DNA from: Planctomycetota bacterium
GTDB taxonomy: Bacteria; Planctomycetota; UBA1135
Length of the DNA: 11,927 nucleotides
Direction of reading: 5' to 3'
Assembly (NCBI GenBank): GCA_029243845.1
Contig: JAQWRF010000127.1
Span: 1-11,927 of the forward strand
The stretch's first letter is position 1. Every line of letters starts with the position of its first letter. The notes beneath the pieces were generated by a model that saw nothing but the letters and a program-made list of their open reading frames with translations, was not told the origin of the DNA and did not search any database. A program made the translations under genes and the position numbers. Below, piece by piece: positions 7,360-11,927 of this stretch.

Positions 7360-7833
7360 ATGGATACACCCTTCAACAATACACCCGCAGGCGATAATGC
7401 CTCGAGTTCAAAAAGCCCTGCAACGGGCTCGCAGTTTCTCAATTTTTCAGGAATGCGCGCGCTAGTTTTGCGCGAGCATGCATGGGATTGCACTTCTCTT
7501 CCGCAGCAATTGCGTGAATTGCAGATAGAGGCGCAATTCAGCCCATGCGCTTCGGGAGCAGCAGCCATGCTGCACCATGCAGAAAGAAACGGCCTGGCAT
7601 TCGATTTGCTATTAGTCGAGTCACACAGCAACAGCCGCAACTGCTTGAACATTAGCTCTGCGCTGTGCCTGCATTTAACTCATCCGCCAAAGGTAATCCT
7701 GATGGCTGATGCGACACATGGCTTCACATTCAGCGGCCTCAATAAAAGCGGTGTAGATGCCATCCTAGCTCCGGATGCCTCCACTCCTAACCTGAAACGC
7801 TTGCTGAACTCGATTATTCGTTTGTCTGCGTAA
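7360..7833 (+). CDS. Degenerate response-regulator receiver-like protein
   Basis: A 157-aa soluble protein. After a low-complexity Ser/Asn/Ala N-terminus (1-31), residues 32-157 follow the beta-alpha pattern of a receiver domain: MRALVL (beta1), LPQQLRELQIEAQF (alpha1 to beta2), FDLLLVES (beta3), PPKVILMADATHG (beta4), SGVDAILAP (beta5) and a final helix. The chemical residues are missing: the beta1 acidic pair aligns with R38-E39, the phosphoacceptor Asp with E87, the beta4 Thr/Ser with A116, and the beta5 Lys of K-P with A137. If the alignment holds, it is a pseudo-receiver that cannot be phosphorylated normally, with Glu perhaps a fixed phosphomimic. Only a weak GAG lies before the ATG at 7360; M32 (preceded by AGGA) is an alternative start that would leave just the domain. 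Role unknown. It lies 43 bases after accD, probably in the same transcript. Confidence 0.65.
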   Translation: MDTPFNNTPAGDNASSSKSPATGSQFLNFSGMRALVLREHAWDCTSLPQQLRELQIEAQFSPCASGAAAMLHHAERNGLAFDLLLVESHSNSRNCLNISSALCLHLTHPPKVILMADATHGFTFSGLNKSGVDAILAPDASTPNLKRLLNSIIRLSA

Positions 7834-7840
7834 TTTTCTG

Positions 7841-7869
7841 TAGTCAAGGGGTGGATTTTCCGCTATACT
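7841..7869 (+). promoter_or_regulatory. Promoter of tRNA-Asn
   Basis: TAGTCA (7841-7846), a 17-base spacer and TATACT (7864-7869) form a sigma70-type promoter about seven bases before a likely start near 7876. The following CGCCTCC is a GC-rich discriminator of the kind seen in stringently controlled stable-RNA promoters. The -35 matches 4 of 6 consensus bases and the -10 matches 5 of 6. Confidence 0.65.
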
Positions 7870-7882
7870 TCGCCTCCATAAT

Positions 7883-7958
7883 TCCTCGATAGCTCAGTTG
7901 GTAGAGCAGCTGACTGTTAATCAGCTTGTCACAGGTTCAAGTCCTGTTCGAGGAGCCA
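7883..7958 (+). tRNA. tRNA-Asn (anticodon GUU)
   Basis: The 76-base cloverleaf has a perfect 7-bp acceptor stem (TCCTCGA 7883-7889 with TCGAGGA 7948-7954), D-arm AGCTCAGTTGGTAGAGC, anticodon arm GCTGA-CTGTTAA-TCAGC with anticodon GTT at 7916-7918, T-arm ACAGG-TTCAAGT-CCTGT, discriminator G7955 and an encoded CCA (7956-7958). It lies alone between its own promoter and terminator. Confidence 0.97.
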
Positions 7959-7965
7959 AATCAAA

Positions 7966-7998
7966 AGTCACTAGCCTCACGGCTAGTGGCTTTTTTTT
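7966..7998 (+). terminator. Intrinsic terminator of tRNA-Asn
   Basis: AGTCACTAGCC (7966-7976) pairs with GGCTAGTGGCT (7981-7991), including one G-U pair, around the loop TCAC. The stem is followed by eight T residues (7991-7998). It separates the tRNA from the selenoprotein gene, which therefore needs its own promoter. Confidence 0.9.
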
Positions 7999-8034
7999 AT
8001 TGCGCTAACATGCCGGATTTCTTAGCGTATCCAT

Positions 8035-8054
8035 TACAATCGGGCACTGTGCCC
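8035..8054 (+). promoter_or_regulatory. Candidate promoter -10 and adjacent palindrome of the selenoprotein gene
   Basis: TACAAT (8035-8040) is a 5-of-6 match to a -10 hexamer, 27 bases before the ATG at 8068. Immediately after it lies GGGCACTGTGCCC (8042-8054), a 13-base dyad with six perfect pairs around one central base, covering the predicted start site. That position suits an operator; as RNA it could form a small 5-bp hairpin. No convincing -35 is seen. Confidence 0.4.
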
Positions 8055-8067
8055 TTGTAAAACTAAC

Positions 8068-9090
8068 ATGAAAAAACTTCTCACCCTCGCCCTGCTAGTT
8101 GCAGGCTCATCCGCTGCTATAGCTCAAGAAGAGCATGGCGCCAAATGGTACGCCGACTTCGATGAAGCGGCTGCCGTCGCTGCTGAAACTGGCCGTGACA
8201 TGATTGTCGATTTTACCGGCTCAGACTGGTGAAGTTGGTGCACAAAACTGCACGAACGTGTTTTCGTGCACAGTGAATTTTACACTGCAGCCCAGAATGA
8301 TTTTGTTTTGGTTTCACTCGACTTCCCACAAGGAGAAGAGGCCAAGGCGGCTGTGCCAAACCCACAGCGCAACGACGAGTTAATGGCGAAATATGGCGTG
8401 CAGGGCTTCCCCACCGTAATGATTGTCAGTGCTACAGGCGAGGCTTATGGCCAAACAGGCTACAAAGACCTCGACCCTGTGGACTATTTGGCTGATGTTG
8501 CCACCATTCGTGATACCGGCAAAAAAGCACTGGTAGCTGTGCGTGAACTCGAGGCCGAGTTTGCTGATGCAGAAGACAAGGTTGCTGTTGCCGTTCGCGC
8601 CGCTGGCGAACTTAGCAAGATGGAAGCCGGCTCACCAGCAATTGCTGGATATGCTGATATCGTCCGTCAAGGCATTGCACTGACTCAAGAGCCTGCGGTA
8701 AAGATCGATCTTCTTCGAGCTGCCGTTATGGCGACAGGCGCTACTGAAGACGACATTAAACTTATCGCAGATTGGGATCCGAAAAACGAACACGGGTTGA
8801 TGGTGATGGTTGTCATTAGCAAGATGAACTCTTTGGGTTCGATAGAAGACCTGCCTGTCTTTGTGGATCTTGCAGAAAAGCTGCATGCCACGGGCAACGT
8901 CACTGCCGATGAAGATTCACGTTCCATTTACATTACTTGTGCATTCTTTTGTGCCCAATACCTAGATGACGAAGCCAACGCCAAAGTGTGGGCGCAACGC
9001 GCAACTGATTTGGGCGGACTCGACGAGCGCATGCAAGAAGTTGTTGACGGAATTCTTGAAGAAGCTGTCGAGGTAGAGCCTGACTTCTAG
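8068..9090 (+). CDS. Exported thioredoxin-fold selenoprotein (UGA read as selenocysteine, U-x-x-C active site)
   Basis: The ATG at 8068 opens a frame that runs through UGA at 8230-8232 (codon 55) to TAG at 9088-9090, giving 340 aa. Residues 1-19 are a signal peptide (KK, hydrophobic core, cleavage after A17-I-A19), so the product acts in the periplasm. The thioredoxin fold covers about 27-150: DMIVDFTGSDW then U55-S-W-C58, and GFPT with cis-Pro115. Known thioredoxin-family relatives read GSDWC-x-W-C here, so the UGA replaces the nucleophilic cysteine. The frame is unshifted and both halves are needed for the fold, which argues against a decayed gene. Residues 150-340 are acidic, helical and unrecognised. 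No Shine-Dalgarno sequence is seen. A thiol-disulfide reductase or peroxide-reducing role is likely; the substrate is unknown. A called gene starting at GTG 8266 would be an artefact lacking signal and active site. The selAB/selC/selD genes are not in the window. Confidence 0.87.
8230..8270 (+). promoter_or_regulatory. Selenocysteine UGA codon with candidate bacterial SECIS hairpin
   Basis: TGA at 8230-8232 is followed by a perfect 8-bp stem, TGCACGAA (8249-8256) with TTCGTGCA (8263-8270), closing the loop CGTGTT (8257-8262). The loop begins 25 bases after the UGA and has G as its second base. Bacterial SECIS elements are known to sit just 3' of the UGA inside the coding region, with a loop roughly 16-37 bases away and a G among the first loop bases, so this one fits. 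A shift gives an alternative tetraloop CGTG with two bulged U. The stem encodes L-H-E-R-V-F-V-H, where relatives usually show a different K-L-x-x-E-V-F pattern, consistent with RNA-level constraint. Confidence 0.75.
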
Positions 9091-9093
9091 AAA

Positions 9094-9115
9094 GGTGGCG
9101 CATCGATGCGCCACC
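9094..9115. repeat. Perfect 22-base palindrome after the selenoprotein gene
   Basis: GGTGGCGCATCGATGCGCCACC is a perfect dyad starting three bases after the stop codon. As RNA it folds into an 8-9 bp GC-rich hairpin with a 4-6 base loop. It has no T-run of its own; a full terminator follows eight bases later. It may block 3' exonucleases, pause polymerase or bind a protein. Confidence 0.6.
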
Positions 9116-9122
9116 AGGGTAT

Positions 9123-9162
9123 AAGGTTAGAGTGGTCATAAAGGCCGCTTTAACCTTTTTTT
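9123..9162 (+). terminator. Intrinsic terminator of the selenoprotein gene
   Basis: AAGGTTA (9123-9129) pairs with TAACCTT (9151-9157), and the stem continues inward through about eight more pairs including G-U (9130-9137 with 9143-9150) to a five-base loop. The 3' arm runs into seven T residues (9156-9162). It ends the selenoprotein transcript and isolates it from the b562-like gene. Confidence 0.88.
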
Positions 9163-9208
9163 GTGTCGCATATACGTTGGTCGCTGCAGTGCACAAGTGC
9201 CCGGGAAC

Positions 9209-9217
9209 TGATACAAT
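9209..9217 (+). promoter_or_regulatory. Extended -10 promoter upstream of the b562-like gene
   Basis: TGATACAAT is an extended -10 (TG-n-TACAAT, 5 of 6 in the hexamer). There is no good -35, which extended -10 promoters can lack. Transcription from near 9224 would give a leader of about 115 bases. Confidence 0.5.
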
Positions 9218-9224
9218 AAGAGTT

Positions 9225-9284
9225 GCACCAGAGTGCTGATAACCAGTAATTCTGGTCCGTCAAAGATTCTAGTTTGTCATGGAC
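9225..9284 (+). promoter_or_regulatory. Structured leader with three successive hairpins
   Basis: The predicted leader contains GCAC-CAGA-GTGC (9225-9236), CCAG-TAAT-T-CTGG (9243-9255) and a larger element pairing GTCC (9255-9258) with GGAC (9281-9284) and CAAA (9261-9264) with TTTG (9273-9276); the second and third share G9255 and may compete. I do not recognise a known riboswitch or ncRNA class. The short stems could be chance. Confidence 0.3.
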
Positions 9285-9338
9285 ACCGTGGGGGTTGAAC
9301 TTGATAAGCTGCGAACCTTTGGCGGCCTTTTCTTTTAG
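9279..9338 (+). CDS. Possible leader mini-ORF ahead of the b562-like gene
   Basis: ATG at 9279 opens a 19-codon frame (MDTVGVELDKLRTFGGLFF) whose TAG ends one base before the ATG of the b562-like gene (TAGcATG). That arrangement favours termination-reinitiation, and the downstream gene has no Shine-Dalgarno sequence. The mini-ORF has none either, and an open frame this short is common by chance. Confidence 0.25.
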   Translation: MDTVGVELDKLRTFGGLFF

Positions 9339-9339
9339 C

Positions 9340-9804
9340 ATGATAAAACTCTTTTCTACTCTCTTTATTGCTGGCCTAATTGCTGCCGGCTTTACCGTAA
9401 TGACTTTCTCTCAAGACCCTGGTCAAGATTCAGGGCATGAGCATAGCGATTCGCCGCTCGAAGAGATTATGGAGCAAATGAAAGACCACATGCGCGCAGT
9501 GCGCAAGTCTATTCCTGAGGTCGAGCAACACGCCAAGTGCATTAAAGACATTCAAGCAATGCAGCAACTCGCGATTGATGGGCTGCCGTATTGCCCCGAT
9601 TATTCTGGGGAAGCAGGCATTGAAAAAGCTAAATACGAAATTAATTTCAAGCGTCGACTGTTGACTCTAGCCGACACTCTGCTTGAGCTAGAGTTAGCAT
9701 TACACGAAGGCGACATCGAGGCGGCTAACGCACACTATAAGAGTTTGCGTAATGCCAAAGAAAGCTCGCATGAGATATACGATCCTGAAGACGACGACGA
9801 TTAG
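9340..9804 (+). CDS. Cytochrome b562-like exported four-helix-bundle protein
   Basis: A 154-aa protein with a hydrophobic N-terminal signal or anchor (2-23), a His/Asp/Ser-rich linker (25-38) and four predicted helices. It resembles cytochrome b562: PLEEIMEQMKDHMRAVRK aligns with the N-terminal helix and places M44 at the axial Met, and LRNAKESSHEIYDP aligns with the last helix and places H144 at the axial His. Both ligands of non-covalent haem b therefore seem present. Members with these residues are periplasmic electron carriers; others in the family have lost haem. Unusual features are two extra cysteines (C67, C85) that could form a disulfide between helices, and an acidic EDDDD tail. The ATG at 9340 is chosen because the signal begins there; the frame extends back to TTG 9274 without a better start. 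The stop overlaps that of the opposing gene by four bases. Physiological partners are not known. Confidence 0.72.
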   Translation: MIKLFSTLFIAGLIAAGFTVMTFSQDPGQDSGHEHSDSPLEEIMEQMKDHMRAVRKSIPEVEQHAKCIKDIQAMQQLAIDGLPYCPDYSGEAGIEKAKYEINFKRRLLTLADTLLELELALHEGDIEAANAHYKSLRNAKESSHEIYDPEDDDD

Positions 9805-10832
9805 TCTTTACTCTTTTCGCCGGGTCCGATGCTAAGTAGTATCGCTACTGGTCGCGTACGCTCAGAGCTGAGCAGCATAATCTGAATGGCTGAAGTCAGA
9901 GGCACTGCCAAAAACGCGCCGACGACTCCCCATATTCCGGCCCACACCACAACGGACACCACGACCACTAGTGGCGAGAGGTTGAGTTCGCGTCCGAGTA
10001 TTTTAGGTTCGATATATGAGCCTAAAGTTAAGTTGATGACTAAATAGGCCCCCATCACGGTGAGCGCTGTTGACCATGGTGCGCCACTACCCAGTGCTGT
10101 AATGGTCGGGAAGAATCCTGCGATAATTGAGCCGAAAGTTGGAATGAAGTTCAGCAGGAAAGTTAACAAGCTAAATAACAAGGCATATGGCACATCGAGG
10201 CTTACAAGCACGACGTAGCACAGTGAACCCGTCAGTAACGACACGGCCGTTTTCACAGACAGATAGCGCTGAATGCCGCGCGCCATTTTTTCTAGCATCT
10301 GAGATGCTTCATCTTTACGGCTTCCGGCAATGGACAAAATTTTACGCCTGAATATTTTTTGCTCGGCGAAGATAAAGCTCATGTAAATCATTATTAACAT
10401 CAAACCTTTTGCAAACCCAACACCGCCCCCAATCAGCCCGCTAGCGACTCCCTGTAAGTCGGACTTTTTAAGAGAGTCCACTATTAAGTTTTGCACTCTC
10501 TCAGGGATGGACGACTTCACCAATTGGTCATGCACGCCGTCGACTAATGTTTCCGCGCCTGAATTAGTGAAAAACTCTTCGATAGACGACTGCAGCATCA
10601 AGCCGCCCTGAGCCAAGCCTAAACCAATCAGCGCCACCAGGAACACGACTGCAATCGTTGGCGGGATTTTCAACCGTGCAAGCCTAACGATAACTGGCTG
10701 CAACATTGAGGCGAGTAAAAAAGCGATAACTAGCGGCTGCAAAATACTAGCCCCGACATGTAACACCCAGCCCACTAGAATAGTAGCGATGATTGCGAGC
10801 AGCGCGACAAAGGTGCGGTTGGCAGTATCCAT
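9801..10832 (-). CDS. AI-2E/PerM-family membrane permease
   Basis: A 343-aa polytopic inner-membrane protein of the AI-2E transporter (PerM/UPF0118) family, usually about 350 aa with eight helices. Hydrophobic segments are near 6-28, 30-48, 58-80, 143-160, 200-250 (several) and 260-325. Family signatures are LNFIPTFGSIIAGFFPTI and EPKILGRELNLSPL followed by VWAGIWGVVGAFLAVPLT. The hydrophilic stretch 83-130 is the usual extracytoplasmic loop. Family members are variously linked to autoinducer-2 export or Na+/H+ exchange; substrate assignment from sequence is not safe. Start ATG 10830-10832 has no Shine-Dalgarno sequence; TAATCT on the minus strand (10841-10846) at -14 to -9 may be its -10. 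It is divergent from the GumN-like gene (37-base gap) and convergent with the b562-like gene. Confidence 0.92.
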   Translation of the reverse strand: MDTANRTFVALLAIIATILVGWVLHVGASILQPLVIAFLLASMLQPVIVRLARLKIPPTIAVVFLVALIGLGLAQGGLMLQSSIEEFFTNSGAETLVDGVHDQLVKSSIPERVQNLIVDSLKKSDLQGVASGLIGGGVGFAKGLMLIMIYMSFIFAEQKIFRRKILSIAGSRKDEASQMLEKMARGIQRYLSVKTAVSLLTGSLCYVVLVSLDVPYALLFSLLTFLLNFIPTFGSIIAGFFPTITALGSGAPWSTALTVMGAYLVINLTLGSYIEPKILGRELNLSPLVVVVSVVVWAGIWGVVGAFLAVPLTSAIQIMLLSSERTRPVAILLSIGPGEKSKD

Positions 10833-10857
10833 TAAACACTAGATTAGTACGCTTGGT

Positions 10858-10863
10858 TATACT
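10858..10863 (+). promoter_or_regulatory. Putative leaderless -10 element of the GumN-like gene
   Basis: TATACT occupies exactly -12 to -7 relative to the ATG at 10870, which would place the transcript start on the A of AUG. No Shine-Dalgarno sequence and no clear -35 are present in the 37-base divergent gap. Confidence 0.5.
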
Positions 10864-10869
10864 TAACAA

Positions 10870-11793
10870 ATGAATAAGTGGATTAAATATTGCGCAATTG
10901 CTGCGCTGACAATCGGGAGCATCTTCATCTCATGCTCTGAGGGAGCGCCGGTGCCAAGCGTCACCGAACAGAACCCCCTACTCTGGAAGGTTACCAGCGA
11001 GAACAACACCTCGTACCTATTTGGCACCATGCACGTTGCCGATCCGCGGGTTACGACCTTGGCGCCTGCCGTTGAAGCCGCATTTGCTGCGTCCGACGCC
11101 ATCTTCACCGAGCTTAAAGAGTCTCAAGTTGAGTTGTCCGGGAGGGTCACTGTAGAGGGCAGGCTGCCTGAGGGCACCCACCTGAGCGATCTGATACCTG
11201 CCGACATGTATGCCAAAATAAATGAATTGGTTGAATCAAACAAGATGATTATGAATGAGATGAATAGTAGCCGCCCCTGGATGGTGGGCATGTATTTACA
11301 GCTGATTGACGCGATGCCTTATATGCAAGGTGTTGCATTGGACATGCAACTGACTAATCGCGCACGCGAAGAGGGCAAAGAAGTGGGTGGTATCGAAACC
11401 ATCGATGAGCAACTTGCAGCACTCGCCTTTGGCAGCGAAGAAGAACAAATTAAATTATTGGGCATAGCCATTGACAACATGATTGAAAAATCCGACAACG
11501 AAATTTCGGACATCGAGTTAATGCTTAATGACTACCTTCAAGGTGACATCGATGGTCTATGGGAATTCGCCAATGCTGAACTCCTTGATGCTAGCCAACT
11601 AGAAAAGGACGCCTTCGATGCCCTGCTTACTGTACGTAATGACAACATGGCTGACCGTATCAACAAGCGCATCAGAGCTAATCCGGAATCTATGACTTTC
11701 TATGCCTTTGGGGCATTGCACTTTGCCGGACCTCAGGGGGTCGGAGAATTGCTCAAAGGCATGGGCTATGAAGTAGAACGCGTTGCAAAGTGA
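10870..11793 (+). CDS. TraB/GumN-family protein, probable lipoprotein
   Basis: A 307-aa exported protein of the TraB/GumN (TIKI-like) family. The N-terminus is a signal with a lipobox-like F-I-S-C22, so lipidation at C22 is possible though position -3 (Phe) is not ideal. Family motifs are present in order: LLWKVTSENNTSYLFGTMHVAD (11-residue GTMH core about residue 52), RPWMVGMYLQ, GIETIDEQLAAL, a helical spacer, and the C-terminal FYAFGALHFAGPQGVGELL with GYEVERV. The paired G-x-M-H and G-A-L-H histidines are the proposed metal ligands in the TIKI protease relatives. Bacterial function is largely unassigned; a periplasmic metal-dependent hydrolase is a reasonable inference. No Shine-Dalgarno sequence; probably leaderless. 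It converges on the gene fragment at the right edge. Confidence 0.9.
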   Translation: MNKWIKYCAIAALTIGSIFISCSEGAPVPSVTEQNPLLWKVTSENNTSYLFGTMHVADPRVTTLAPAVEAAFAASDAIFTELKESQVELSGRVTVEGRLPEGTHLSDLIPADMYAKINELVESNKMIMNEMNSSRPWMVGMYLQLIDAMPYMQGVALDMQLTNRAREEGKEVGGIETIDEQLAALAFGSEEEQIKLLGIAIDNMIEKSDNEISDIELMLNDYLQGDIDGLWEFANAELLDASQLEKDAFDALLTVRNDNMADRINKRIRANPESMTFYAFGALHFAGPQGVGELLKGMGYEVERVAK

Positions 11794-11799
11794 AGCGCT

Positions 11800-11835
11800 A
11801 CCTTTTTAGAAGAGACTATATATAGTCAAGAAGGT
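11800..11835. terminator. Dyad between convergent genes, possible terminator
   Basis: GACTATATATAGTC (11814-11827) is a perfect 14-base palindrome, flanked by ACCTT (11800-11804) that can pair with AAGGT (11831-11835), giving a longer hairpin with a one-sided bulge. It lies seven bases after the GumN-like stop and overlaps the stop of the opposing gene. There is no clean T-run downstream on the plus strand; on the minus strand the 3' arm contains TTTTT-like sequence (complement of 11803-11807 is A-rich), so terminator activity is uncertain. Confidence 0.4.
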
Positions 11836-11926
11836 TACTGCCATCGACGACTTCTTTAGCCGGCTCACCTTTCAGAAATATAGCGCAGCTATTACCACGC
11901 AATAACGCTTTACCGTGTTCATGGAC
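11816..11926 (-). CDS. C-terminal fragment of an unrecognised protein
   Basis: The minus strand reads open from the right edge for 36 codons to a TAG at 11816-11818. The peptide begins VHEHGKALLRGNSCAIFLKG and ends EVVDGSNLLDYI. The alternation (G-x-x-x-L-x-G-n-x-x-A-I-F-L ... V-V-D-G-S) looks like a beta-rich C-terminus; it faintly recalls the tail of cyanophycinase/peptidase S51-type proteins, but 36 residues do not support a family call. Convergent orientation and a clean stop next to the dyad make it likely to be a real gene end. Confidence 0.45.
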   Translation of the reverse strand, partial: VHEHGKALLRGNSCAIFLKGEPAKEVVDGSNLLDYI

Positions 11927-11927
11927 G

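Noticed and set aside
8068..8232. Nonsense mutation, pseudogene or short 54-aa peptide ending at UGA
   Set aside because: The frame continues unshifted with intact thioredoxin sequence (C58, cis-Pro115), the UGA sits on the catalytic Cys position and a SECIS-like stem follows. A decaying gene would not show this combination.
8266..9090. Stand-alone 274-aa gene starting at GTG 8266
   Set aside because: It would begin in the middle of a thioredoxin fold, without signal peptide or active site; it is the tail of the selenoprotein.
9274..9339. TTG 9274 as start of the b562-like protein
   Set aside because: It would put 22 non-signal residues before a good signal peptide; ATG 9340 fits better.
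9163..9339. tmRNA, 6S RNA or known riboswitch between the terminator and the b562-like gene
   Set aside because: A short TTCTGGTCCG-like string recalls tmRNA ends, but no matching partner arm, resume codon or TTCGA-containing T-arm is present.
11813..11828. Third NrdR box (13 of 16 matches)
   Set aside because: It lies between convergent gene ends, has no second box at about 31 bases, and is more simply a terminator-like AT palindrome.

Overview
The window looks like chromosomal housekeeping DNA from a Gram-negative bacterium: exported proteins, a lipoprotein-like signal, an NrdR-type promoter and a tRNA with encoded CCA. Several traits suggest Verrucomicrobiota (Opitutae-like): the exported thioredoxin with a GSDW-x-x-W-C active site, the cytochrome b562-like protein, a sulfatase-superfamily membrane protein, and very weak Shine-Dalgarno signals throughout. 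The phylum is an inference from protein style; a gammaproteobacterium is not excluded. No mobile element, CRISPR array or phage gene is visible.

Layout. 1-1893: 3' part of a membrane-anchored sulfatase/phosphotransferase-superfamily protein. 1980-5506: nrdA-nrdB (class Ia ribonucleotide reductase) behind two NrdR boxes in canonical tandem. 5507-5794 (minus): small two-helix membrane protein whose stop codon abuts that of nrdB and whose 3' end carries a long hairpin. 5831-7316: rpe and accD, overlapping by 20 bases. 7360-7833: a degenerate response-regulator receiver-like protein. 7883-7958: tRNA-Asn(GUU) with its own promoter and terminator. 8068-9090: an exported thioredoxin-fold protein with an in-frame UGA exactly where the first cysteine of the C-x-x-C motif should be. 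9340-9804: cytochrome b562-like protein. 9801-10832 (minus): AI-2E/PerM-type membrane protein. 10870-11793: TraB/GumN-family protein. 11816-11926 (minus): C-terminal fragment of an unrecognised gene.

The main discovery is at 8068-9090. A signal peptide and the first half of a thioredoxin fold run in frame into UGA (codon 55, motif U-S-W-C), and the rest of the fold follows in the same frame to a stop at 9090. A perfect 8-bp hairpin with a 6-nt loop begins 17 nt after the UGA, inside the coding sequence, where a bacterial SECIS element should lie. This is best read as a periplasmic selenoprotein that standard gene calling would cut to a fragment starting at 8266, losing the signal peptide and active site. 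The cytochrome b562-like gene next to it also encodes an exported candidate redox protein.

The window is also poor in Shine-Dalgarno sequences. At least two genes (rpe and the GumN-like gene) have a -10 hexamer at exactly -12 to -7 from the ATG, as expected for leaderless mRNAs. Both lie in 36-37 base divergent intergenic gaps.
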